A DNA stretch of 64,000 nucleotides, taken from the NCBI RefSeq assembly GCF_003086295.3, contig NC_092055.1:120767192-120831191 (forward strand), in the 5' to 3' direction. The position numbers were made by a program, and so were the translations under genes. Below, one piece after another: positions 11,035 through 21,210 of this stretch. Under the pieces are notes generated by a model, which saw only the letters and a program-made list of their open reading frames with translations, was not told the origin of the DNA and did no database searches. Position 1 is the first letter of the stretch. Each line of letters starts with the position of its first letter. Origin of the DNA: Arachis hypogaea. Lineage: Eukaryota > Streptophyta > Magnoliopsida > Fabales > Fabaceae.

Positions 11035-11106
11035 ATGGCACCTAAGGCCAGAGAAACCTCTAAAAAGAGGAAAGGGAAGACAAAAGCTTCCATCAAGGGT
11101 TTATAG
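11035..11106 (+). pseudogene. Truncated N-terminus of the env-position ORF (B)
   Basis: From ATG 11035 the frame encodes MAPKARETSKKRKGK... for 23 residues and is closed by TAG (11104-11106), which lies inside a tRNA-Cys-like sequence. The start resembles MAPKGK... of the long env-position ORF of element E. The central part present in E is missing here. Confidence 0.6.
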
Positions 11107-11150
11107 CTCAGTGGTAGAACATTTGACTGCAAATCAAGAGATCCCTGAGA
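11097..11150 (+). ncRNA. tRNA-Cys 5' fragment embedded in element B (not a functional tRNA)
   Basis: GGGTTTA-TAGCTCAGTGGTAGAAC-A-TTTGA-CTGCAAA-TCAAG reads as the acceptor 5' strand, D arm with A box, and a full anticodon arm of a plant tRNA-Cys, anticodon GCA. The anticodon stem pairs over five positions, one being G-T. The D stem has one mismatch. Sequence after about 11150 no longer fits: the T loop with the B box and the 3' acceptor strand are absent, so it should not work as a tRNA gene. It lies at the junction where the middle of the env-position ORF is deleted. Confidence 0.75.
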
Positions 11151-11346
11151 CACCTCAGGGGATACATTTTCTTCCACACAATTATTGGAAGCAACTAAGG
11201 GTGGAACATCAAGAGCACTCCATCATCCTTCATGAAATCAGAGAAGATCTAAAAGCAATGAAGGAGGAGCAACAAAGACAAGGAAGAGACATAGAAGAGC
11301 TCAAGGACATCATTGGTTCCTCAAGAAGGAAACGCCACCATCACTA
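11150..11346 (+). pseudogene. C-terminal coiled-coil remnant of the env-position ORF (B)
   Basis: An open stretch running through the tRNA-like fragment encodes PHNYWKQLR followed by a charged, glutamine/glutamate-rich helix (EDLKAMKEEQQRQGRDIEEL) and a basic end, RRKRHHH. Element E has a comparable coiled coil at the end of its env-position ORF. A corresponding sequence is in D. No ATG begins it; the 11111 codon is GTG. Confidence 0.55.
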
Positions 11347-12440
11347 AGGTGGATTCATTCCTTGTTCTTGCTTTCTCTGTTTTTCGTCTTCTATATTATG
11401 TGCTTATCTATGTTTGTGTCTTCATTACATGATCATTAGTAGCTAGTAGTGACTATGTCTCAAAGATATAAATGTCCTATGAATCCATCACCTCTCTTAA
11501 ATGAAAAATGTTTTAATTCAAAAGAACAAGAAGTACATGAGTTTCGAATTTATCCTTGAACTTAGCTTAATTATATTGATGTGGTGACAATGCTTCTTGT
11601 TTTCTGAATGTATGCTTGAACAGTGCATATGTCTTTTGAAGTTGTTGTTTAAGAATGTTAAATATGTTGGCTCTTGAAAGAATGATGACTAGGAGACATG
11701 TTATTTGATAATCTGAAAAATCATAAAAATGATTCTTGAAGCAAGAAAAAGCAGCAAAAAAACAAAGCTTGCAGAAAAAAAAAAGGAAGAAAAAAATTAG
11801 GCGAAAAAAAAATAGAAAGAAAAAGAAAAAGCAAGCAGAAAAAGCCAATAACCCTTAAAACCAAAAGGCAAGGGCAAATAAAAAGGATCCCAAGGCTTTG
11901 AGCATCAGTGGATAGGAGGGCCTAAAGGAATAAAATCCTGGTCTAAGCGGCTAAACCAAGCTGTCCCTAACCATGTGCTTGTGGCGTTTAGGTGTCAAGT
12001 AAAAACTTGAGACTGAGCGGTTAAAGTCAAGGTCCAAAGCAAAAAAACAAAGAGTGTGCTTAAGAACCCTGGACACCTCTAATTGGGGACTTTAGCAAAG
12101 CTGAGTCACAATCTGAAAAGGTTCACCCAATTATGTGTCTGTGGCATTTATGTATCCGGTGGTAATACTGGAAAACAAAGTGCTTAGGGCCACGGCCAAG
12201 ACTCATAAAGAAGCTGTGTTCAAGAATCATCATACTGAACTAGGAGAGTCAATAACACTATTCAAAATCTGAAGTTCCTATAGATGCCAATCATTCTGAA
12301 CCTCAATGGATAAAGTGAGATGCCAAAACTATTCAAGAGGCAAAAAGCTATAAGTCCCGCTCATTTGATTGGAGCTATGTTTTATTGATAGTTTGGAATT
12401 TATAGTATATTCTCTTCTTTTTATCCTATTTGATTTTTAG
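11347..12440 (+). other. 3' non-coding internal region of element B
   Basis: It contains an A-rich purine stretch (about 11730-11850) and a block on sugar-like GAGCGG/CTAAGCGG phrases (about 11890-12330). Both are conserved, in reverse orientation, in D (33854-34860) and E (58987-60084). No coding potential was seen. Conservation across three copies suggests a cis-acting role or recent common ancestry. Confidence 0.7.
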
Positions 12441-12477
12441 TTGCTTGGGGACAAGCAACAATTTAAGTTTGGTGTTG
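12441..12477 (+). promoter_or_regulatory. Stem-loop and plus-strand primer region at the 3' LTR (B)
   Basis: TTGCTTGGGGACAAGCAA (12441-12458) forms a 7-bp stem. AAGTTTGGTGTTG (12465-12477) abuts the 3' LTR, where a polypurine tract is expected. The motif is only partly purine, unlike the classical tract of element K. Confidence 0.7.
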
Positions 12478-14227
12478 TGATGAGCGGATAATTTATACGC
12501 TTTTTGACATTGTTTTTAGTATGTTTTTAGTAGGATCTAGTTACTTTTAGGGATGTTTTCATTAGTTTTTATGTTAAATTCACATTTCTGGACTTTACTA
12601 TGAGTTTGTGTATTTTTCTGTGATTTCAGGTATTTTCTGGCTGAAATTGAGGGACTTGAGCGGAAATCAGATTCAGAGGTTGAAAAAGGACTGCTGATGC
12701 TGTTGGATTCTGACCTCCCTGCACTCAAAGTGGATTTTCTGGAGCTACAGAACTCAAAATGGCGCGCTTCCAATTGCGTTGGAAAGTAGACATCCAGGGC
12801 TTTCCAGAAATTTATAATAGTCCATACTTTGGCCAAGAATTGACGACGTAAACTGGCGTTCAACGCCAGCCTTCTACCTAAATCTGGCGTCCAGCGCCAG
12901 AAAAGGATCCAAAACCAGAGTTGAACGCCCAAACTGGCACAGAAACTGGCGTTCAACTCCACAAATGGCCTCTGCACGTGCAACACTCAGGCTCAGCCCA
13001 AACACACACCAAGTGGGCCCAGGAAGTGGATTTATGCATCAATTACTTACTCATGTAAACCCTAGTGACTAGTTTATTATAAATAGGACCTCTTACTATT
13101 GTATTAGGCGTCTTTTTGACCATCCTGGATTGTATTTTGATCCTGTGATCACGTTTTGGGGGCTGGCCATCTCGGCCATGCCTGGACCTACACTTATGTA
13201 TTTTCATAACGGTAGAGTTTCTACACTCCATAGATTAAGGTGTGGAGCTCTGCTGTTCCTCAAAGATTAATGCAAAGTACTACTATTTTCTATTCAATTC
13301 TTCTTATTTCTCTTCTAAGATATCCATTCACACCCAAGAACGTGATGAAGGTGATGATTATGTGTGACGCTCATCATCCTTCTCCCTTATGAACGCGTGC
13401 CTGACAAACACTTCTGTTCTACATGAATTAAGCTAGAATGAGTATCTCTTAGATTTCCTAACCAGAATCTTCGTGGCGTAAGCTAGAATGATGGTGGCAT
13501 TCAAGAGAATTCGGAAGGTCTAAACCTTGTCTGTGGTATTCCGAGTAGGATTCAATGATTGAATGACTGTGACGAGCTCCTAACTCGCGATTGCAGGGCA
13601 TTAGTGACAGACGCAAAAGGATAGTAAATCCTATTCCAGCATGATCGAGAACCGACAGATGAATAGCCGTGCCGTGACAGGGTGCGTGAGCATATTATTC
13701 ACTGAGAGGATAAGATGAAGCCATTGGCAAGGGTGATGCCTCCAGACGATTAGCCGTGTCGTGACAGGGCATTGGATCATTTTCCCGTGAGATGACCGAA
13801 AGTAGCCATTGACAGTGGTGATGTATCACATAAAGCCAGCCATGGAAAGGAATGAGACTGATGGGATGAAGATAGCAGGAAAGCAGAGGTTCAGAGGAAC
13901 GAAAAGCATCTCCATTCGCTTATCTGAAATTCCTGCCAATGAATCTACATAAGTATCTCTATCCCTTTTATTGTTTATTTTAATCTAATAAAGTATCATG
14001 TTTAAATCCGCCTGACTGAAATTTACAAGATGACCATAGCTTGCTTCATACCAACAATCTCCGTGGGATTCGACCCTTACTCACGTAAGGTATTACTTGG
14101 ACGACCCAGTGCACTTGCTGGTTAGTTGTATCGAAGTTGTGACAATTATGAATTAAGATCAGAGCACCAAGCTTTGGAGCCATTACTAGGATTTGTTCGA
14201 GCCTGGAGATCACAATTTCGTGCACCA
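12478..14227 (+). repeat. 3' LTR of element B
   Basis: 1750 bp, the same length as the 5' LTR, from TGATGAGCGG to GTGCACCA, followed by TSD CTTGC (14228-14232). I found about 20 substitutions and no indel against the 5' copy by eye. Confidence 0.92.
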
Positions 14228-14272
14228 CTTGCCGAAGGGAGATTTGTTGAGAGACAAGTTTTCCGTGCATCA
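14228..14272 (+). repeat. LTR A, right end after element B
   Basis: The first five bases are the duplicated target CTTGC. The rest (CGAAGGGAGATTTGTTGAG...CGTGCATCA) restores an LTR end very like that of LTR F at 17265-17292. This shows B inserted into a pre-existing LTR. Confidence 0.75.
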
Positions 14273-14997
14273 TGAGACTAGCTAAATAATAATAACCTAA
14301 TAAGAAAAAGAAAAAGAACAATAAGAGTTGAAAAAGAAAGAAAAGTTAATAGAGAATAAGGCTAGGCACCAAGGGCTTAAATCTTGAGGGATGTGTCTGT
14401 GGTGCTCTTGTACCAAGGATCTGCTTGGATGAATAAGTTCTTAGGAGTGCTTCATCACTTGGTAACTTGGGTTAACTAACCCGGGATTATCAACTGAAAA
14501 TCCACTATCAAGAGCAACTTTGCTACAGAACATTTAGTAACCCAAAGAGGTGCTGGACACCAAGATCTCAAGGAAGGAAAATAACAAACCATGTGCCTGT
14601 GGTGTGCATGTATGGGGGAGAGATACTTGAGGGAGTAAGTCCTTAGGGGTGTTTCAACACCTAGCACCTTGAACCAACTGGTTCGGGAGTGTTGGCTGAA
14701 AGCTTATCTTAAAGAGTCGCCCCCTCACAGAACACTTAGCCTAAGGAAGAAATAAACCTTAGAAAGACAAAGGGATCAATAAATAAAAGTCTCAAAAGGT
14801 GCAATCAAGTGAGTATTCCAAGGCATGATAAAGGTCTGAAAGCCAGTAAAGGAATGAACCTAAGTTGCTATGCATGAAACCCCATAAAACCAAGAACATG
14901 ACTTCCATAATAATGATTCATTCATCTTGTCATTTCATTCATCATTCTCTTGTTCCAGTACTTGCTTAGGGACAAGCAAGCTTTAAGTTTGGTGTTA
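14273..14997 (+). mobile_element. Element F: 3' internal non-coding remnant
   Basis: There is no coding sequence. It resembles in layout the 3' regions of B/D/E, with an A/G-rich start and phrases such as ATGTGCCTGTGGTGTGCATG. It ends with the stem-loop CTTGCTTAGGGACAAGCAAG (14961-14980) and AAGTTTGGTGTTA (14985-14997) abutting the next LTR. The rest of the element is lost, probably by deletion between LTR A and this point. Confidence 0.6.
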
Positions 14998-17292
14998 TGA
15001 TGCCAGGGCATTTTGGCCAGTTTCATTGACCTTTTCTTTATGGTTTTAAGGTAGTTTCATGCATTTTCTTAGGAAATAAGCAGGTTTTGGGTAAATAATC
15101 ACTTACATCTTGATTCAAGCAAACATTGTGAATTTTACATGATTTCATGAGAATTATGCATGAATTAAAGGAAAAATTGAATGATGCATGTCTCATAACT
15201 TGGATTAGAGCTTTGATGCACTTTATTGCATGATTTCAGAATAAAGGAAGCAAGGAAGAACCACGTTAGTAGCCACGTTAGTCTAGCTAACGTGACCACT
15301 AACGTGGAATGAAAGCTAGCTTGCAACGTTAATGAGAAAAGTGATTGCCAATAACGCCTTCGTGAGCCATCATAGCCCACGCTAGTTGCCACGTTAACTA
15401 TATTAACGTGGAAGCTAACGTGGAAGAAAAGTAGAACTCCAACGTTAGTGGTAAAAGTAAGTGCCACTAACATTCCAAAAGGGGCAATTGGCCACGTTAA
15501 CTTAGTTAATGTGAGCTCTAACGTGGAAGAAGAAGATGATGCCAACGTTAGTGACACTCACCTTTGTCACTAACGTTGGATTAAGCCCATATTGGCCACG
15601 TTAAAAGCCACGTTAACCTAGTTAACGTGGACTCTAACGTGGAGGGAGCAAGAATCACCAACGTTAGTGACACTCACCTTTGTCACTAACGTTGGATTGA
15701 GCCACTATGAGCCACGTTAGTTGCCACATTAATTACAGTAACGTGGAAGCTAACATGGAGAAGAGGGATGATGAGCCAACGTTAGTGACACTCACCTTTG
15801 TCACTAACGTTGGAGATGGCTATCAATACCACGTTAGAAGTCACGTTAACCTAGTTAACGTGAACTCTAACGTGGGAAGTAGGGGCGTTCTGAAGCGTTA
15901 GTGACAAAGGTAAGTGTCACTAACGCTCTCGAAGATTTGGCAAGCCTACGTTAAAGGCCACGTTAACTATTCTAACGTGAACTCTAACGTAGGGAGAAAG
16001 GGGTACTCCCAACGTTATTGAAAAAGGTAAGCCCCAGTAACGTTTGCGAAGGGCCAAGGGTCAATGTTAGTGGTCACGTTAGTGCCACTAACGTTGAAGT
16101 TAACGTGGACCACTTTGGGTTAGGAACGTTAGTGAAAAAGGTGATTGTCACTAACGTTCTCAACCCCACATTTTCACTTCACGTTAACACCACTAACGCC
16201 CTAAGCTAAAGTCCCTGCCTACTTCACACTTTCTCTGCAAGTAAAGCTGAGCCCACTGAAGAAGATAACTGCTTCAACTCAAGATCCAAAGGCCCATATC
16301 CAAGACTTAAAGAATCAACTAGAAGATCAGAAGAGTAGTATATATAGGAGTAGCTTTGAACTAGAGAAGGGGCTTTTGGCATTATTAGAATTACTCTCTG
16401 TATTTTACTTTCTCTGCACTTCTAGTTTAACTTTCAGAATGTACTCTCCATCTTTGCTTTCCATTCCCAGAGCTATGAACAACTAAACCCCTTTCATTGG
16501 GTTAGGGAGCTCTGTTGTAATTTGATGAATCAATAATAGTTTTTATTATTCTTCTTCTTTCTTTTCTCTTGATTTTACTAGAAAGCTTTCAATCTTCATT
16601 CAATTGAGTAGTTATCTTGGGAAAGAAGCTATTCATACTTGGATCTCTTCTGAACCTTGGAAAAGGGATGAAGAGATCATGCTAGAAATATTTTCTCATG
16701 TTGGACCAAATTGGGGTTTGGGCGGATATGGTGACATATAATTCTCCCAATACTTTGATTTGGAAATACATGTGGTATAATCAGTGACCACACTTCATCT
16801 CTTCTCATGAGCAATTAGACTAAGGAATTGGCTATTGATCTGATTTGAGAGATTGAATTACCAAGGAATTGGAATTCAATCACTTAAGATTGCCAAGGAG
16901 ATCAATGAATGCATTGATTGAGGAAGAGATGAAAATGAACTTGATCCGGAGAATGCAACATCTCCTAAGCCCAATGAATTCCCCATTTCTGATCTTACCC
17001 ATTCTCTTTACTTTATGTCATTTACTTTCATGCTAAACTCCCCTTCCCCATTTAAGATTCTGCAATTTACTTCCTGTCATTTAATTTCTGCTATTTACTT
17101 TCCCGCCATTTAATTTCTTGCAATTCTCAACTCACTTTCTGCTTAGCTCAACTAGAACATTCTTCCAATTAAAGTTGCTTGACCAATCAATCCCTGTGGG
17201 ATTCGACCTCACTCTACTGTGAGTTTTTACTTGACGACAATTCGGTATACTTTCCGAGGGAGATTTGTTAAGGGACAAGTTTTCGTGCATCA
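14998..17292 (+). repeat. 3' LTR of element F
   Basis: 2295 bp, starting TGATGCCAGGGC and ending CGTGCATCA. It holds a large array of AACGTTAG/CTAACGT hairpins (15262-16200), GGCCCA near 16290 and a TATATATAGG box near 16340. At 17293 the sequence changes to gag of element G, so F (with A) sits inside G. Confidence 0.8.
15262..16200 (+). repeat. AACGTTAG/CTAACGTT hairpin array in LTR F
   Basis: About 0.9 kb of alternating palindromes of two sorts: CCACGTTAAC...GTTAACGTGG, and longer hairpins. Three are near-identical perfect 15-bp stems with an 8-base loop (15542-15579, 15658-15695 and 15776-15813, loop CTCACCTT). A fourth (15894-15927) has its loop in the opposite orientation (AAGGTAAG). 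Looser relatives lie near 15319, 15441, 16009 and 16122. Apparent open frames here are products of the repeats. Confidence 0.9.
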
Positions 17293-17861
17293 GTTTTATA
17301 AGAAGTATTTCCCAAACTCAGTGAGGATGGCGAAGGAGCTTGAGTTGCTATAGCTGAAGCAGGGTCCTATGTCAGTGCAGAGTACACCAATCGGTTTGAA
17401 AAATTGTGTCAGTTTCTAGGATTTGTCCGAATGCTCTGGGGGATTTTAAAGAATGGAAATGTATAAAATATAAAGGTGGGTTGCGGAGTGACATCTTGAG
17501 TACAGTGGGCCTGATGGTGAATAGAGTTTTCTCTAAACTGGTAAACAAAAGCCGAGTTGCTGAGGGTTGTGCAAGAAAGGCCATGTCAGACAAGGACGAT
17601 CACCAACCTTTTGTTAGGAGAGATCAGGAGAGGAACTTCACACCTAGAGCACAGAATTTTAAGTAAGGAGGCTATGTTCCGCAGCCACATCGAGGCCATA
17701 ACACCTTCCGGAGATTTAACAATAACGACCAGGGAAGAGGCAAAGGAAAGCAGATTCAGAATCCTCCGAATAACTTGACATGTAAGAGATGTGGGGCATA
17801 TCATCCGAACACTCTGTGTAGAACTGGACTGGGTGTAAGCTACTACTGTGGTGGAGCCGGG
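17293..17861 (+). pseudogene. gag fragment of element G
   Basis: The frame reads FYKKYFPNSVRMAKELELL, then EYTNRFEKLCQF, typical of Ty3 gag, with a stop in between and further frame changes. Near 17780-17860 lie the zinc-knuckle-like residues CKRCGAYHPNTLC and then YYCGGAG, which resumes as HLS after solo LTR H. In the second knuckle the first cysteine is replaced (SYYC). Confidence 0.75.
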
Positions 17862-19453
17862 TGATGAGCGGATATTTTATACGCTTTTTGGCATCATTTT
17901 CATAGTGTTTTAGTTATGTTTTGTTTAAGTTTTATTATGTTTTCATAGGTTTTAGTGCAAAAGTTACATTTTTGGATTATACTTTAAGTTGTTGTGTTAT
18001 ATGGTGATTTCAGGTAATTTTTAGCTGAAATTGAGGAGCTTTGGTAAAGTCTGATTCAAAGGCAAGGAAAGCGTAGTAGATGTTGTCAGAATCTGACCTC
18101 CGTGCACTCAAATGAGCATTTCTGGAGCTACAGAGGTCCAAATGATGTGTTCTCAATGGTGTTGAAAATCTAACTTCCAGAGCTTTCTAGAAATATATAA
18201 TGATTTACACTTTTCTTCGAAGGAGCCTGCCCATATTGGGCGTTGAACGCCAATGAGCTACCCCTGGCTGGCGTTCAACGTCCCAAGGAGACAAGCCAGC
18301 GTTGAACGCCCAAGAACCACCCCCTTTGGGGTGTTCAACACCCACCAAGAAGTAAGGCAGCGCAATCACTCCCTAATGGTCGTTCAACACCCATTTCTCA
18401 AAGTTGGATGCCAAGCTCAGCCCAAGTACTCAACCAAAGTGGGCCCAAGGATGGATTTTCGCACCTCTAGTCTAGTCCGTCATACTTTTTGTACTTCTTA
18501 GTTATCAAATTAGTATTTAAAGGAGAATATCACTCATGTTTAGGATCATCTCTCTCATCTTTACCTTCTTCACATTTTACATCACTTTTCTATAATGCAT
18601 GAGCAACTAAACCTCCTAAGTTAGGGTTAGGTGCTCTGCTAATTCTCATGGATTAATAATATTACTGTTTTATTTCAATACACATTTAATTCCATTCTCT
18701 TGTGCACTTTCGTTCTTTATCTCATGAATTGAGGATGACCAGTGACAATCATCCTTGTTCTACATGGGTTCTGTGTGAGTCTTGACCCGGATAGCATTAA
18801 ACCACAGTTAGAGAATGCATTGCGGATTCCAAGAGTGTGCCTGGGTGACTTTGGATATGTGACATATAATCCCGTTGACCATGGGTTACTGAGGTTTCTG
18901 TGGCGTTAAAGCTAGAGTATGAGAAGCAGCATTCTCTGATCCGGAAGATTTGACCTTGTCTGTGGCGTTTTGAGTAGGATCGCAAAGGGGAATGGATTGC
19001 TTAGTTCTTCACCTTCGACTATAGTAGGAAGCTATGAGTTAACTTGATGAGGATGCTACATGAGTTGCTCGGATATGGTGGACTGTTGGAAGAGAGTAAC
19101 TTGATGAGGATTCTACATGAGTTAGTCAATTACGGCTGCCATTGAATGAGTCATTCGTTGTTGAAATAGACAGTAAGAAAAGTTAATCCGAAAAGAATAC
19201 GCATCTCTGAATCCTTAACTAAATATGCTTCACTACTTTTACACTAATCTGGTATTTCGTTCTCTATTATTTTGTTTATGCTTTCAACCAAATAACCATC
19301 TTTTCTAATCTCTTGACTAAAATCTACAAGGTAGCTATTGCTTGCTCAATCTGATAATCTCCGTGGGATTCGATCCTCACTCACCTGAGGTATTACTTGG
19401 ACAACCCGGTGCACTTGCTGGTTCAGTTGTGCGGAGTTCAATTTTACGTATCA
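17862..19453 (+). mobile_element. Solo LTR H
   Basis: 1592 bp, from TGATGAGCGG to ...CGTATCA, flanked by perfect TSDs CCGGG (17857-17861 and 19454-19458). No internal sequence is present, so unequal recombination between LTRs left a solo copy. It is related to the LTRs of B, D and E but diverged. It has the GAGCTACAG block (about 18125), GGCGTTNAACGCC-type palindromes (18238-18400), TGGGCCC (18440-18446) and TATTTAAA (18514-18521). Confidence 0.92.
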
Positions 19454-19458
19454 CCGGG

Positions 19459-20278
19459 CATCTGTCCTAGAACTGTTCAAACAAGATGAGGTATGATGCC
19501 GGGAGAGCACAGCAACCAGGGCGAGTGTTCACTACATCTACTGTAGGTGCCGAAGGATTCGAGACACTAATAAGACGTAATTGTGAAATGGCTGGTAAAA
19601 CTTTAATTGTCTTATTTGATACTGGAGAATCACACTCATTTATAGCATTCGAGAAGGCTAGTGAGTTAGGATTGAAGATAGTTGTGTTGGCCTATGATTT
19701 AAAAGTGCATAATGCTACCTCTGAAGCTATTGTGACTAGATTAGGCTATCCACAAGTTTTGTTCCGAGTTAAACAACAAAATTTTGTCTATAATTTAATT
19801 TGTTTACCGATGACTGGTCTTAATCTCATTATCAAAGTATCGTATTCTGCTTGACTGTTATGAAAGGTCATTGCATTTTATGTCGGAAGGGTTAGAAGGA
19901 CCGGTTGTGGCGAAGAGTTATTATCTGAATTCTATTATTGTAAACTACAGTGGATGTGAATGTCAGGGTGTTATGCTATTAGCTGCAAATGTGTCAGGTG
20001 ACGAACAAAGTTTGAATCAGATTCCAGTTGTGAATGAATTTTCAGAAGTATTCCTTGAGGATATACCTGAATTTTCTCCTTCTCGTGAAATCGAGTTTGC
20101 GACTGAGCTGGTTCCTGGAGCAGGACCAATTTCAATTGCGCCTTACCGAATGTTGCCTTTGGAGCTGGCTGAACTAAAGGCTCAACTAGAGGAGTTAATG
20201 AGTAAGAAATTTATTCGTCCGAGCGTTTCTTTGTGGGGAGCACCGGTATTATTTGTGAAAAAGAAGGATGGAAGTATG
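19459..20278 (+). pseudogene. Protease and start of RT of element G
   Basis: After the TSD, gag resumes with CATCTGTCC and then an in-frame TAG. The protease is recognisable by LIVLFDTGESHSFIA (the usual DTGAS-like active site is DTGES here) and by the downstream SYSA*LL stretch, broken near 19854. From 19871 the frame runs into the RT N-terminus (PVVNEFSEVFLEDIPEFSP) and ends at a TGA (20279-20281) where a tryptophan or similar codon is expected. Confidence 0.75.
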
Positions 20279-21210
20279 TGACTGTGCGTAGACTACAGAC
20301 AACTAAACAAAGTGACCGTGAAGAACAAATATCCATTGCCGAGAATTGATGATCTGATGGACCGATTGCAAGGAGCTAGTGTCTTTTCTAAGATTGACTT
20401 AAGGTCTGGTTATCACCAGATAAGAGTAAGAGATGAAGATATTCCGAAAACCACTTTCAGAACTCGATATGGTCATTATGAATACACTGTGATGTCATTT
20501 GGGTTAACCAATACCTCTGCTGTGTTCATGGACTATATGAACCGAATATTCCATCATTTCCTGGATAGATTCGTCATCGTCTTCATTTATGACATTCTAA
20601 TATACTCTAAGATTGAGGAGGAGCACATGGAACACTTGCAGTTTGTGCTGTAGATTCTGAAAGAGAGGAAATTGTACACGAAACTTTCTAAATGTGAATT
20701 CTAGAAGAATGAGGTGAAATTTCTAGGTCACGTAGTGAGTAAGCAGAGAATAGTTATGGATCCTTCCAAGGTTGAGGCAGTGATGGACTGGGAGTAACCT
20801 ACATCAGTGACGGAGATAAGAAGCTTCTTAGGTTTAGCAGGATATTATCAGAGGTTTATCAAGGGCTTTTCACAAATTGCATTGTCTTTGACAAAGTTAA
20901 CTCGAAAGGATGCGCCATTTTTCTGGACATTAGAATGTGAGGAGAGCTTTCAAGTCTTGAAGCAGAAACTGACTACAGCGTCTGTGCTTCTATTACTCGA
21001 ACCTAATGAGCTTTTTGAGGTGTATTGTGATGCTTCATTGAAGGGTCTGGGGTGTGTGCTGATGCAACACCGCAATGTTGTGGCATATGCTTCACGACAG
21101 TTGAGACCGCACGAAGTAAAATATCCGACTCTCAACTTAGAACTTGTTGCAATTGTGTTTGCCTTAAAAGTGTATGGAGGCATTACTAGTATAGGGTTAA
21201 GTTTCAAGTT
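20279..21210 (+). pseudogene. RT and RNase H of element G, broken
   Basis: One frame interrupted by TGA 20279, TAG 20651, a TAG near 20702 and TAA near 20796. RT signatures include [12 protein letters not shown] and [11 protein letters not shown]. The catalytic box reads FIYDILIYS, so the first aspartate of the usual DD pair is tyrosine. RNase H starts with [10 protein letters not shown] and continues with LNLELVAIV, after which the frame is lost near 21190. Confidence 0.8.

Larger units (their letters stand above)
4163..14227 (+). mobile_element. Element B: non-autonomous gag-pro Athila-type LTR retrotransposon
   Basis: This is a structurally complete element. It has two 1750-bp LTRs (4163-5912 and 12478-14227) starting TGATGAGCGG and ending GCCA or ACCA, and 5-bp TSDs CTTGC at 4158-4162 and 14228-14232. 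A tRNA-Asp primer site follows the 5' LTR. The inside holds one long open frame for gag plus protease. Reverse transcriptase, RNase H and integrase are absent, and the downstream landmarks found in element D (TTGGGAGGCAACCCAA motif, palindrome array, env-position ORF remnant, 3' non-coding region) follow within a few hundred bases of the protease. I counted roughly 20 differences between the LTRs by eye, so the insertion is fairly young. It would need enzymes in trans. Confidence 0.9.

Noticed and set aside
11097..11167. Functional tRNA-Cys gene
   Set aside because: The T arm with B box and the 3' acceptor strand are missing, and the acceptor strands cannot pair.
15262..16200. CRISPR-like array
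   Set aside because: Repeats are palindromes of varying length without uniform spacers, inside an LTR of a plant genome.
15165..16209. Open frames with TNVG/VNLVNV-like repeats in LTR F
   Set aside because: Products of the AACGTTAG hairpin array, with no start context or homology.
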